NCBI GenBank assembly: GCA_037178625.1 | Contig: CM074132.1 | Location: 3,935,240-3,999,239 of the forward strand | DNA from: Skeletonema tropicum | Taxonomy: Eukaryota > Bacillariophyta > Thalassiosirophyceae > Thalassiosirales > Thalassiosiraceae | DNA: 64,000 nt | Reading direction: 5' to 3' | Shown here: in pieces, positions 11,996 to 23,565 of the stretch | Numbering within the stretch: the stretch's first letter is position 1 | How the letters are laid out: each line of letters starts with the position of its first letter | The notes under the pieces: model-generated | Told to the model about the DNA's origin: nothing | Database searches by the model: none | The model's input: only the letters and a program-made list of their open reading frames with translations | Translations under genes and position numbers: made by a program

Positions 11996-13322
11996 ACTGG
12001 AAAGAGATCAACATATTTCCTTAGGACATCTACAGCCAGCTACCAGAATTTCCACCTGACTTCAACACTTTCACATGCAAGAGCCATAGCAAATGAACAC
12101 ATCGCCTGAGATCTCAATCTTAATCTGATTGTCTCTTTTGCGGTTTACTCTGCTACAGTATAGTCGTTACATCTTCCGTCTGCAACAGCGTTGGTAGAAA
12201 ATACCAAATGACCAGGTGAGTATGGACATGAGGTTCAAAGAGGAGCTTCTACCCTACCCAAAATGCACATCAAAAGATGCTGCTTTACAGTTTATAGTTG
12301 ACATCGATAGGACAAGGATGGACTAGACGCGCTCAAATAGTATCTTGACTTTTTTGTCCACATCCAGCTGTTCACAACAAGCTGCGCTACTTGACATGCG
12401 CATCTAATGTCAATGTATCGATTGAATGGATATGGACAACAGCGCAAGTAGTGTTTGTGTCGTGTCAGACTCGCACATCAGACCTGGGGCTGCTGCATGA
12501 AAATAAATCTACAAGAATAATGATGATGATGATGATGAGAGCTCGTTCATTCGTTGGCAACTGCTGTCTAAATATATTATTCCACTATCTAATACTTTGT
12601 AGATCGAGCTTTGTTTGGTTCTTCCCGTGCATCTCGTTACTCCGACTATACACGAGATTGTTATTGCTCCTTCTTGCCACTTCCACCACACACCATCCTA
12701 ACAACTCTTCATCACAACCGCTCTTCTGTATACAAATCAGGCTCGTTCTTCTTTACATGATGAAATTTGGAGGTAATACTATAACTATGATAATCAAACA
12801 GAACCCAACTCCGTTTCATAATATGTACTTCCCCTCAATGGCCACCTTTATCAGATGTGGATACTTTGTACAAAAGTGTCGTTTCAGTAGTAATACTTCT
12901 GGTGGTAACGTTGGTTATGTTGTTCCCTGTGATGCTGCGGACTACACAGGCGATAGATATGTATCTACATAGGAAGAGGATTTGATGCAAAATAGTGATG
13001 AGTTCAAGCTCAACTTGAACATTGCTGTCACTCCGGTACTCGACTTTACTGTCGCTCATGTCATGAACAAAAAAATCATCAAAAAGAGCTCACAAGATGA
13101 GATCAATCATGTCGCCAACACCGGCAGCATTGAGCGCTCTTACAGCCATTTGTTCATTCAATCATGCCGACAGACTGATTCGTGAGGCGCTCTCACAGCC
13201 ATTCATTCAATCATGGATGGCAAATTGCTATCGCAAGCCACATGCCGCTGCCTCTGCTTGCTGCGCACAGCTCATAATTTTTCATCGAGCAAACCGTCAA
13301 CATCATTCACTACCAAACCACC

Positions 13323-13465
13323 ATGTCGGCCAACTCTCCGCCCTCCGCTCGCCGGCCGCTATCCCACCGCCCCTCCCAACTGCATTCACCCGCACGCATC
13401 GCCGCCGCCTTGAAGCAGGCGCTTTTCTGGCGACCGCAGCCGATGGCCGATGATTACAGTTACAG
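13323..13465 (+). CDS. Candidate first exon in segment P, left copy
   Basis: From ATG at 13,323 the frame reads MSANSPPSARRPLSHRPSQL and continues through ALKQALFWRPQPMADDYSYR to a consensus donor CAG|GTGAGT. The stretch is much more GC-rich than its surroundings and is identical in the right copy (35,495-35,631) except for a 6-nt, two-codon difference just before the donor, i.e. an in-frame indel. A possible continuation is the acceptor GTACAG at about 13,698, giving RWRLIGRKAESCGCAGD and a stop near 13,780. Other reading choices exist and no family is recognised, so this is a hypothesis about a short basic protein, not an established gene. Confidence 0.35.
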
Positions 13466-13522
13466 GTGAGTTACATGATTCATGATCGGGAAGAACAGTA
13501 GATGAGATCGAGCAACAACTTC

Positions 13523-13627
13523 AGCACCGTGGAAGCCGGTGCTATATAAATTGGCCCAGCACCGTGGAAGCCGGTGCTATACAAATTGGCCCAGCACCGT
13601 GGAAGCCGGTGCTATACAAATTGGCCC
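13523..13627 (+). repeat. Three 35-bp tandem hairpin repeats
   Basis: Three units starting at 13,523, 13,558 and 13,593, each beginning CAGCACCGTGGAAGCCGGTG and ending in AAATTGGCC. Within every unit AGCACCG pairs with CGGTGCT around a short loop, so each can fold into a small hairpin. They follow directly after the candidate splice donor. Confidence 0.9.
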
Positions 13628-13635
13628 TGGGCATG

Positions 13636-13806
13636 TTAAACGTCTTCGGACCGCACTCTGAGTTTGGGGTTCCAGAGCACACAGTTTCCGTACAGGTGGA
13701 GATTGATCGGGAGAAAAGCTGAGAGTTGTGGGTGCGCGGGCGATCTAGTGATCCCTTTAGGAGGGTGAAGAGGACCCCGGGTCTGCAGCCTGCGGAAGTA
13801 CCTTGG
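13636..13806 (+). other. GC-rich invariant block in segment P
   Basis: About 165 bases from TTAAACGTCTTCGGACC to AAGTACCTTGGTTATT are identical in the two P copies although the flanks differ. One frame is protein-like (VFGPHSEFGVPEHTVSVQVE, stop near 13,720), and the second half is GC-rich and could fold. It could be an exon, a UTR or a structured RNA; I cannot decide. Confidence 0.4.
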
Positions 13807-14970
13807 TTATTTGAACCCTGTCAGCATCTTGTGTGACGTCCCCCGCCCATATTTCCCCAAAGAATTTGATGTCAATAGCGATAGATTCTTGATGACATGT
13901 CTTTATTTTTCGTTTCGAGTTATCTTTCTAACAACACATCTTCCTGCCCAACTCGACATCTTCGTAGTTCCTACTTCCATTGTGACTCAAGAGCAGTTCA
14001 ACGTTTACATCTCTGAGCACACTCTTCACCACACACGGCATACTTACCACAACCGACCAGCCAGCTACCGTCCATTCATCCACCGCTATTTGGACCAAGC
14101 ACAGCCTGTTGACGTGCAGACTTCGTGTTGTTCGAGCAGTTGAGGGCCTACCATATCCTGTCACACCTGACACCAAGTAGCGCTCCAAAGGCAAAGCCCA
14201 TTGCAGCATTTGACACATTTGCAGCCTCTCTATCTCTCTAGCGGAATGATCGGGGATCGGCGTTTCCGCCTTCACAGATGGGGAGTGAGGTGTAGTTAAA
14301 TAATGTCTCTCATTGATCCTATGAAAGATGTAACTAGTTTATGACACTGCTTTTAGTACCAAGTATGCGAGTCCAATGCGATCTTCATCTTCGCTCTCTT
14401 AAAATTCACTCATGCAAGTGTGGTCACTCTCACTCTAAGTCTCAGAGTGAATGTACTTGCTTCTATTGCTATTGTGGCTCTTGCTCAATCCACTTCATGT
14501 CTATTTGTTGCTTTCACTTCTTATCCCTCCACTGAAATTAAAGCAACAATGTTCAAATAGGCGCTACCAACAAAGTGATTCCACCGCTCCTCCTTTTACC
14601 ATAATATTTTACATCACAAATCATTCGCTGCTATTTCCTCACTGTGCTTCCTCACTTCGAGATGCACCATTTTCAATGTCCTTGGCAGCGGCGGCGGCAC
14701 AATTGGACGACTTGTTTATGTTGCTACCAATGCCGGCGTCGCCTACACTGCTGCTGCTGTTTGTTGCTTTATGGATAGAGAAACAAGAGTGAGAGGTTGT
14801 TGTGGTCTCATCGTCCTTCTAGAGGTACATGTCATCCAGATGTATGAAAGATGAAGAAGTGATTTCCTTTCGATCTATCAGGTTTGGTGGCCAGATTTTA
14901 CTTCAATTACGAGAATTTGTGATAATGAAGTGGGCAGCGTTGTGTTGTATGTCTCATCCTCTGACTATGT

Positions 14971-15830
14971 TTAGTCATCCAGACGTATGAAAGATGTCGA
15001 GAGTTCAACCTCCTGATCCTCGTTTGACTCCGTCTTCATGAGATTGAAGATGAAGCCTTCCAAACGTCTATCGTAGTGGTCCAATTTTGCGCTGCTGAGC
15101 CGAGTGCAATGCTTCCCGCCCACACGAAGACTTCAATCTGCTGAGACTAGGAGATTGGCTCCAGTTTGATTCAAATCCATTCATAGTGAATTTGTCTCTG
15201 TGTAGAAGTAGTCAGTCCTCTCCTGAGATGACGAGTAATACGTATACATAAAGTGATGGATCTTCTACTATCAGTGTTGAATTGCTACTTAAGTATTGAG
15301 GCACAGTTCACGCATGAATCATTGTGCCAAACACAAACAAGGCATCGTCGTGCGGCATCTCCCTCTGCAATTGAGGGTGCTCTGCAGCCTGCAGCGGCGG
15401 GGTATGTTTTTCCCAACTCAGGACCCGTTTGCAGGGACAACCATACACTGCTCCTTTTGATCCTGGTCGGCATAGAGGGAGACATAGTGCGTCTAATACT
15501 ACTGATGATGCGGTGGATCGTGTTGGAATTAAATCGTCAAGTGAGGTGAGAGACGACTTGATGCAAGCTGAGTAGGAGGAAGGAATAGTGGTAAGAAACG
15601 CGAACTTGGTACCTACTCTCCCACTGTTGGGACACGTAAGGAAATCTCATGAGACAGCAGCATTAGCTATTGACACTATGTACTACCCCATTCAATGATT
15701 GATCGCAATGCCGCTTCTAATAACTGGCATGCTCACGTTCAACAAAAGAGCCCTAAATGTGCTAAAAGAGAGAATATAGAAGAAGTGTAGGCGCCTACAC
15801 GCCAGCTGAAAGAGAGGCGGTAACCGTTCG
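14971..15830 (+). repeat. Degenerate 5S-spacer-derived sequence (segment Q, left)
   Basis: About 14,960-15,230 resembles the downstream half of the 5S repeat spacer (CATCCAGACGTATGAAAGATGTCGAGAG; GCGCTGCTGAGCCGAGTGCAAT) but contains no 5S gene. The following ~150 bases resemble 34,090-34,170. It is an eroded remnant of the array, outside the homogenised core. The rest to 15,830 shows no recognisable feature. Confidence 0.65.
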
Positions 15831-16240
15831 AAGTTCAATGGGTTACTAGAAGCGGCTCATGCGTATAATGCCGACGATAGATACGATGTGGTGGAATGTG
15901 GTGCTGCAAGCAAGCCCCAGTTGGACCTCTCTTATCAGCTATGGTATGACATCGTAGCATCCATTCTACGAGCGAGATCTGTCTGAGCAGCGCTTATATG
16001 CTTGTTCACTATCACTGCGAAGTTTAATGGGTTACTAGAAGCGGCTCATGCGCATATTGCCGACGATAGATACGATGTGGTGGAATGTGGTGCTGCGGGC
16101 CAGCCCCAATTGGAAATCTCTTATCAGCCACGACATTGTAGCATCGTTTCCAAGTGTGCAATTCGTCTGAGCAGCGCTTATATGCTTGTTCACTATCACT
16201 AAAAAGTTTAATGGGTTACTAGAAGCGACTCATGCGCGAA
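15831..16240 (+). repeat. 185-189-bp tandem repeat, about 2.2 units
   Basis: Units start at 15,831, 16,020 and 16,204 with AAGTT(C/T)AATGGGTTACTAG, and share AGAAGCGGCTCATGCG and GATACGATGTGGTGGAATG. The third unit is cut after about 36 bases. No coding potential recognised. Confidence 0.85.
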
Positions 16241-16257
16241 GAGAGATTCTTTTGTTA

Positions 16258-16838
16258 GCCATTCAATCATAAGATCTCAGGAAAAAGCTCTCTAGCAACT
16301 TTCTATCTTTCATCTTCGTGTCGCTCTCCGCTGTGGCAGCTCGCGCCCACGCAACTATTCAGTTTCAGTTTGTCCGCACGGTGGCAGGCTCAGCTAGGCC
16401 TCTAGCTCTAGAGAGGTAGGGGGCAATTTCACGAGAGACAACGCTTGATACGACATGTTAGTTGCTCGACTGTAACAGTAACACAGCACTTGGCGGCATT
16501 AGGTCATCTACCAAGCTATAGCATGGCTTGTAGAGATAGATGTGTCACGTCTATGCAATCCTGATCTGCTTCTATGCTATCGTAGGCAAGTGTTTTGGGC
16601 CACTACGCTACAAGCGGCTCATTGCTACAGTGACAACGTTTGATACGATAGATGAAGTATCATCAGGAGCATTGGCTAATGCCTCTCCAACACACAAGAC
16701 TGTACCTTACGCTGAAGAATCTTGACCTCCTTACTACTTTCAAAGCACACAGACTCAGCACATTCTACGGGCTTGTCCTGCTGACAACAATGATATCTTC
16801 AAATGACTAGTCTCTTCATCGTTGCCCCCTTCGAAGTA
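16258..16838 (+). repeat. Segment R, left copy (inverted duplicate of 37,153-37,737)
   Basis: From the CATTCAATCATAAGATCTCAGG region to GCCCCCTTCGAAG this segment is present in reverse complement at 37,153-37,737, nearly identical. The two copies bracket the 5S region, so R is inverted while P is direct. A short frame in it (MCHVYAILICFYAIVGKCFG) is present in both copies, but nothing supports it as a gene. Confidence 0.85.
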
Positions 16839-16930
16839 GAGAAGAGAAGTCTTGCCATTGTTTGTAGGTAAGATGCGACGACTCAAGCGCAAGTCAAGTT
16901 CCACCATGAAGGTGAATGTGAATATGAGGG

Positions 16931-16966
16931 TGGGGCTGGGGCTGGGGCTGGGGCTGGGGCTGGGAT
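16931..16966 (+). repeat. GGGGCT microsatellite
   Basis: Five consecutive GGGGCT units following TG, bounded by GGGATG. With runs of four G separated by two bases, this can form an intramolecular G-quadruplex. It lies 380 bp upstream of the first 5S gene. Confidence 0.9.
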
Positions 16967-17346
16967 GCCACCTCTTGCGTTTCAGAACGTCCTTGAAGGC
17001 AAAACGTGCGACCCCATGGAGCACGAATTGACAGTGGGACTCATAGTGGATATGGATGCTTCGTAAGAAAGGAAGAGTGAAGAATTGGGTTGGTTTGGTT
17101 ACAGCAAACAGAAGAGAGATGCGGCTCATGATGAACAAGCGTTAGAACGGTTGTAGTTGCTGTCATCTGTGAATAGCGAAGCAAAGAGACGAGAATGGCC
17201 GTGCCATGATGACGAAGAAGTATCGTACCTACTTATTACTTGCTTCGACGATCAATGATCAATTTGATGCCTAAGCACTTACATACGGTATATATCCACT
17301 GTACATATAATGCAGTTTATAGTGTTTGTATGGTCCCGATGCGACA

Positions 17347-17462
17347 GGAACGACCATACCACAGTGACAGCACCGCTTCCCGTCTGCTCAGCGAAGTTAA
17401 GCACTGTCGGGCCAGGTTAGTACTACGGTGGGGGACCACGTTGGAATCCCTGGTGTTGTTCT
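17347..17462 (+). rRNA. 5S ribosomal RNA, copy 1
   Basis: Recognised from the conserved eukaryotic 5S core: GACCATACCACAG near the 5' end, the A-box region CAGCGAAGTTAAGCACTG, and the C-box region GTACTACGGTGGGGGACCAC. The ends GGAACGAC and GTTGTTCT pair as helix I. A T-rich stretch (CTTTTATTTT) about 15 bases downstream is a likely pol III terminator. The internal promoter means each unit should be independently transcribed. Boundaries are uncertain by a few bases. Confidence 0.93.
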
Positions 17463-18328
17463 GTTGCTCCTGTTGCCTTTTATTTTGGCCCCTGCCTACA
17501 ATACGATACAGTATTGCACTTTACCCGCCTTCTTCCTTTCTTTTGCTCGGCTTTTGCTCGGCCTTTCGCTCTTTAAGGTCTAATATGAAGAAGCTCGCTG
17601 CGTTGAATTTGAATTTGTATCGTGATGCATACTTATGAAAGATGTCAAGAGTTCAACCTGCTGCTGCTGATCCTCGTTTGGCTCCATCTTCATGAGAAGC
17701 GTTTTCCCCTCTCAGCTATATGTCTTAGATCGAAGATGAAACCTTCCACACGTCTATCTACGTCTACTGGTCCACTATTTGCGCTGCTGAGCCAAGTGCA
17801 ATTATTCCCACGAAGAGTTCAATCTGCTGAGATCATGAGATTGGCTCCAGCTCGATTCGAATCCATAGTGAATCTGTCGCTGCATTTGTACCAGACAGCG
17901 GTGCAGCGGAGGTGAAGATTGATCCATCCCAGAGATATTTCTCGCAACTTCAACTTGTTGTGTCATTCCGGTACTCGACTTGTCTGATCACTTGAACTAG
18001 AGAACGTTCACACCTACTTAGGTATGTAAGTGACTGTGGAGGTGCAGTGCTTCTGATTATGTACGACTCAAAAGAAGAGATTCAATACTGATTGTTCTTC
18101 TTGGAAAGAACGGTCTTGAAAAGAACGGTTGTAGTTGCTTTCATCTGTGAATAGCGAAGCAAAGAGACGAGAATGGCCGTGCCATGATGACGAAGAAGTA
18201 TCGTACCTACTTATTACTTGCTTCGACGATCAATGATCAATTTGATGCCTAAGCACTTACAAACATACTGTATATATCCACTGTACATATAATGCAGTTT
18301 ATAGTGTTTGTATGGTCCTGATGCGACA

Positions 18329-18444
18329 GGAACGACCATACCACAGTGACAGCACCGCTTCCCGTCTGCTCAGCGAAGTTAAGCACTGTCGGGCCAGGTT
18401 AGTACTACGGTGGGGGACAACGTTGGAATCCTTGGTGTTGTTCT
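18329..18444 (+). rRNA. 5S ribosomal RNA, copy 2
   Basis: Same 116-base gene as copy 1 with two substitutions near the 3' end (GGGGGACAACG for GGGGGACCACG, and ATCCTTGG for ATCCCTGG). The first lies in the C-box region of the internal promoter. The downstream T-run is conserved. Confidence 0.92.
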
Positions 18445-19355
18445 GTTGCTCCTGTTGCCTTTTATTTTGGCCCCTGCCTACAATACGATACAGTATTGCA
18501 CTTTACCCGCCTTCTTCCTTTCTTTTGCTCGGCTTTTGCTCGGCCTTTCGCTCTTTAAGGTCTAATATGAAGAAGCTCGCTGCGTTGAATTTGAATTTGT
18601 ATTGTGTGTCTCATCGTCCGGCTATGCTATCTTCAGTGTCATCCAGATGCATACTTATGAAAGATGTCAAGAGTTCAACCTGCTGCTGCTGATCCTCGTT
18701 TGGCTCCATCTTCATGAGAAGCGTTTTCCCCTCTCAGCTATATGTCTTTAGATCGAAGATGAAACCTTCCACACGTCTATCTACGTCTACTGGTCCACTA
18801 TTTGCGCTGCTGAGCCAAGTGCAATTATTCCCACGAAGAGTTCAATCTGCTGAGATCATGAGATTGGCTCCAGCTCGATTCGAATCCATAGTGAATCTGT
18901 CGCTGCATTTGTACCAGACAGCGGTGCAGCGGAGGTGAAGATTGATCCATCCCAGAGATATTTCTCGCAACTTCAACTTGTTGTGTCATTCCGGTACTCG
19001 ACTTGTCTGATCACTTGAACTAGAGAACGTTCACACCTATATACTTAGGTATGTAAGTGACTGTGGAGGTGCAGTGCTTCTGATTATGTACGACTCAAAA
19101 GAAGAGATTCAATACTGATTGTTCTTCTTGGAAAGAACGGTCTTGAAAAGAACGGTTGTAGTTGCTTTCATCTGTGAATAGCGAAGCAAAGAGACGAGAA
19201 TGGCCGTGCCATGATGACGAAGAAGTATCGTACCTACTTATTACTTGCTTCGACGATCAATGATCAATTTGATGCCTAAGCACTTACAAACATACTGTAT
19301 ATATCCACTGTACATATAATGCAGTTTATAGTGTTTGTATGGTCCCGATGCGACA

Positions 19356-19477
19356 GGAACGACCATACCACAGTGACAGCACCGCTTTCCGTCTGCTCAG
19401 CGAAGTTAAGCTTAAGCACTGTCGGGCCAGGTTAGTACTACGGTGGGGGACCACGTTGGAATCCCTGGTGTTGTTCT
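19356..19477 (+). rRNA. 5S ribosomal RNA, copy 3 (6-nt insertion)
   Basis: Differs from copy 1 by a 6-base tandem duplication in the A-box region: AAGTTAAGCTTAAGCACTG instead of AAGTTAAGCACTG. This would disturb the conserved loop A/helix III region and the TFIIIA-binding element, so this copy is probably a pseudogene. Spacer and terminator are normal. Confidence 0.85.
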
Positions 19478-20376
19478 GTTGCTCCTGTTGCCTTTTATTT
19501 TGGCCCCTGCCTACAATACGATACAGTATTGCACTTTACCCGCCTTCTTCCTTTCTTTTGCTCGGCCTTTCGCTCTTTAAGGTCTAATATGAAGAAGCTC
19601 GCTGCGTTGAATTTGAATTTGTATTGTGTGTCTCATCGTCCGGCTATGATATCTTCAGTGTCATCCAGATGCATACTTATGAAAGATGTCAAGAGTTCAA
19701 CCTGCTGCTGCTGATCCTCGTTTGGCTCCATCTTCATGAGAAGCGTTTTCCCCTCTCAGCTATATGTCTTTGATCGAAGATGAAACCTTCCACACGTCTA
19801 TCTACGTCTACTGGTCCACTATTTGCGCTGCTGAGCCAAGTGCAATTATTCCCACGAAGAGTTCAATCTGCTGAGATCATGAGATTGGCTCCAGCTCGAT
19901 TCGAATCCATAGTGAATCTGTCGCTGCATTTGTACCAGACAGCGGTGCAGCAGAGGTGAAGATTGATCCATCCCAGAGATATTTCTCGCAACTTCAACTT
20001 GTTGTGTCATTCCGGTACTCGACTTGTCTGATCACTTGAACTAGAGAACGTTCACACCTATATACTTAGGTATGTAAGTGACTGTGGAGGTGCAGTGCTT
20101 CTGATTATGTACGACTCAAAAGAAGAGATTCAATACTGATTGTTCTTCTTGGAAAGAACGGTCTTGAAAAGAACGGTTGTAGTTGCTTTCATCTGTGAAT
20201 AGCGAAGCAAAGAGACGAGAATGGCCGTGCCATGATGACGAAGAAGTATCGTACCTACTTATTACTTGCTTCGACGATCAATGATCAATTCGATGCCTAA
20301 GCACTTACATACATACTGTATATATCCACTGTACATATAATGCAGTTTATAGTGTTTGTATGGTCCCGATGCGACA

Positions 20377-20492
20377 GGAACGACCATACCACAGCGACAG
20401 CACCGCTTTCCGTCTGCTCAGCGAAGTTAAGCACTGTCGGGCCAGGTTAGTACTACGGTGGGGGACCACGTTGGAATCCCTGGTGTTGTTCT
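20377..20492 (+). rRNA. 5S ribosomal RNA, copy 4
   Basis: 116-base gene with CACAGCGACAG and GCTTTCCGTC in place of CACAGTGACAG and GCTTCCCGTC; the internal promoter boxes are unchanged. The same variant type occurs in copies 5 and 6, which suggests a sublineage within the array. Confidence 0.93.
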
Positions 20493-21402
20493 GTTGCTCC
20501 TGTTGCCTTTTATTTTGGCCCCTGCCTACAATACGATACAGTATTGCACTTTACCCGCCTTCTTCCTTTCTTTTGCTCGGCTTTTGCTCGGCCTTTCGCT
20601 CTTTAAGGTCTAATATGAAGAAGCTCGCTGCGTTGAATTTGAATTTGTATTGTGTGTCTCATCGTCCGGCTATGCTATCTTCAGTGTCATCCAGATGCAT
20701 ACTTATGAAAGATGTCAAGAGTTCAACCTGCTGCTGCTGATCCTCGTTTGGCTCCATCTTCATGAGAAGCGTTTTCCCCTCTCAGCTATATGTCTTAGAT
20801 CGAAGATGAAACCTTCCACACGTCTATCTACGTCTACTGGTCCACTATTTGCGCTGCTGAGCCAAGTGCAATTATTCCCACGAAGAGTTCAATCTGCTGA
20901 GATCATGAGATTGGCTCCAGCTCGATTCGAATCCATAGTGAATCTGTCGCTGCATTTGTACCAGACAGCGGTGCAGCGGAGGTGAAGATTGATCCATCCC
21001 AGAGATATTTCTCGCAACTTCAACTTGTTGTGTCATTCCGGTACTCGACTTGTCTGATCACTTGAACTAGAGAACGTTCACACCTATATACTTAGGTATG
21101 TAAGTGACTGTGGAGGTGCAGTGCTTCTGATTATGTACGACTCAAAAGAAGAGATTCAATACTGATTGTTCTTCTTGGAAAGAACGGTCTTGAAAAGAAC
21201 GGTTGTAGTTGCTTTCATCTGTGAATAGCGAAGCAAAGAGACGAGAATGGCCGTGCCATGATGACGAAGAAGTATCGTACCTACTTATTACTTGCTTCGA
21301 CGATCAATGATCAATTTGATGCCTAAGCACTTACATACATACTGTATATATCCACTGTACATATAATGCAGTTTATAGTGTTTGTATGGTCCCGATGCGA
21401 CA

Positions 21403-21522
21403 GGAACGACCATACCACAGCGACAGCACCGCTTTCCGTCTGCTCAGCGAAGTTAAGCACTGTCGGGCCAGGTTATATAGTTCTACGGTGGGGGACCACG
21501 TTGGAATCCCTGGTGTTGTTCT
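21403..21522 (+). rRNA. 5S ribosomal RNA, copy 5 (4-nt insertion)
   Basis: Reads GGTTATATAGTTCTACGG where the other copies have GGTTAGTACTACGG, a net gain of 4 bases between the A and C boxes, in the loop E/helix IV region. Likely non-functional. This is the last unit before the 4.46 kb insertion. Confidence 0.85.
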
Positions 21523-23527
21523 GTTGCTCCTGTTGCCTTTTATTTTGGCCCCTGCCTACAATACGATACAGTATTGCACTTTACCCGCCTTCTTCCTTTC
21601 TTTTGCTCGGCTTTTGCTCGGCCTTTCGCTCTTTAAGGTCTAATATGAAGAAGCTCGCTGCGTTGAATTTGAATTTGTATTGTGTGTCTCATCGTCCGGC
21701 TATGCTATCTTCAGTGTCATCCAGATGCATACTTATGAAAGATGTCAAGAGTTCAACCTGCTGCTGCTGATCCTCGTTTGGCTCCATCTTCATGAGAAGC
21801 GTTTTCCCCTCTCAGCTATATGTCTTAGATCGAAGATGAAACCTTCCACACGTCTATCTACGTCTACTGGTCCACTATTTGCGCTGCTGAGCCAAGTGCA
21901 ATTATTCCCACGAAGAGTTCAATCTGCTGAGATCATGAGATTGGCTCCAGCTCGATTCGAATCCATAGTGAATCTGTCGCTGCATTTGTACCAGACAGCG
22001 GTGCAGCGGAGGTGAAGATTGATCCATCCCAGAGATATTTCTCGCAACTTCAACTTGTTAGGTGGCCATCGCTGTCATGCTTGGAAAGCCCCACAAGCGC
22101 CGCGCGTGGAGGAGAAGGAGGCTCCGCGCGCTTGGAAAAAACGAATCCATCTATCACTTGAGCCGGATGGAGCGGAGGTAACTTCTACGCAACCTTAAAA
22201 TCAGACACCACTAGGGTTATTTTCCAATTAATGGATTCCGACGTTAAAAAAGGAGAAAGATTGAGCTGTGTGGAAGAAAATTTGCCTAACCTTAATGAAA
22301 AATCTTACCGTTTTAAGGCTATTTTTGTCTATTGTAGCTTACACATGAAGATGGTTAGAAGAAGATTATGTGTTTTGAGAAAGCACATGCAAGATCGACT
22401 GAGGCTGTGCCTGCATGCATGCCGTCCTACCTCCACAAAGTTTGCATCTTCATCACGAGGAGACATACCCACCCTTCCATTTCTCCCAGTCGAAAAAACA
22501 CTTTGACTACGCCTCACTCATGATTGCGGAAGGCTCAAATGCACTGAGTCATCCCATTGCTTCTAGTAGATCTGCCTGCTCCACAATGTGCAACGTGCCA
22601 AAGCCAACGACAAAGTCAAAGTCGAAGAATGTTATGCCAGCAATTTCAAACCAACGAAGCAGCTTGTTCTTACCTCAAATTTGTGTCGTCCGATGCAGTT
22701 AATCAGTTAATGATTTTTTGTTAGGTTTGTGTCAAGTTGAGGTCCTCAAAATGCATCCAAGCCTGATGTAAGAGACAGAGAAGCACAAAATTACAACGAG
22801 AACAAGAAGAGAAGAGAGAGCAACAAACTCAACAAATCAAACTCCAAGGCTCTTAAGGATGCATTCACCTCTGCCGGACTACGCAGTTAGCAGTAAAGGA
22901 TCAGTAGTACCTGATAGCATTGATCAAGAGGACGTCTTGGCAGACAAAATCCCTGTAACAAAATGCTGCGATGTAGAGATGAGCTTGAATTATCAAGGTC
23001 GGCGAGAAATTCGAACAGTATCAATAGAAGACTAAGTCTATGGTCAGCCTAGCCAGGATGTTCGTTCTCGGCGAATATTGGTGCTGTGAACAAGTGTGGC
23101 ACAGATCTGAAAAGCTGAGAGCGAGCTCTCAAATCCGTGGAGATCTAAGCTTTGTTTTGAATTGAGAAAATAGTTTCGTACGTGCGTAGGAACTCATACA
23201 AGTTTGGGCGGGAGGGTTCTCATCATCCATTAATTCATCAACTAGGATGCACCGTGCGCTGTAGAATAGAGAGAAGTTCAAGCAGATACATAGGTGCATC
23301 AACCTCGGAAGTCACAGTATCTCTGGCTCTCCCAAAACTTCACTGCGTAAGTTTGGAGGGCGATTATTAGTATGAACATTCGGCACTATTGTGCACCGTG
23401 CGCCGGTGCTATTTAGAGAGTAAATAGTGTTGAGAAGAGATAAAGCAGATAGATAGACGCATGCACGCCAGCGAAATGAGTGGCAACCTAGGAAGTCACA
23501 GGTATCTTAGATTTTGAGTTTCGAAAA

Positions 23528-23565
23528 CCGACCCCATGCCTGCAAGATGCAGGCGATGGGGTCGG
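23528..23565. other. 38-nt near-perfect hairpin
   Basis: CCGACCCCAT pairs with ATGGGGTCGG and CCTGCA with TGCAGG around an AGA loop, with one-sided bulges of one and two bases. It lies inside the TIR transposon with no gene beside it. It could be a small-RNA precursor, an internal nested inverted repeat or a structural signal of the element. Confidence 0.8.

Larger units (their letters stand above)
11996..14970 (+). repeat. Segment P, left copy (direct duplicate of 34,316-37,150)
   Basis: Starting at GAAAGAGATCAACA and running to about GTCTCATCCTCTGACTA, this segment is repeated in the same orientation at 34,316-37,150 on the other side of the 5S array. The core (about 13,000-14,200) is nearly identical in both, while the edges carry many indels. 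It holds a candidate splice-donor-terminated exon, three 35-bp hairpin repeats and a GC-rich invariant block. The P copies flank the array and its insertions. Confidence 0.85.
17140..22059 (+). repeat. 5S rDNA tandem array, main block
   Basis: Five head-to-tail units, each with a 5S gene and a ~0.9 kb spacer. Distances between gene starts are 982, 1027, 1021 and 1026 bp. The first unit is shorter because about 45 bp of downstream spacer (CTCATCGTCCGGCTATGCTA..) is missing. Spacers are nearly identical, showing active homogenisation. The block ends at ACTTGTT where a 4.46 kb insertion begins, and it resumes at 26,519. Confidence 0.93.

Noticed and set aside
13523..13627. CRISPR array from the three 35-bp repeats
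   Set aside because: The units are directly contiguous with no spacers, and the genome is eukaryotic.
13636..13806. SRP RNA or snRNA in the GC-rich P block
   Set aside because: No Sm site and no helix-8 signature of SRP RNA; left as unassigned.
17820..17880. GATTCGAATCC in the 5S spacer as a tRNA B box
   Set aside because: No A box at proper distance and no cloverleaf; just part of the spacer.
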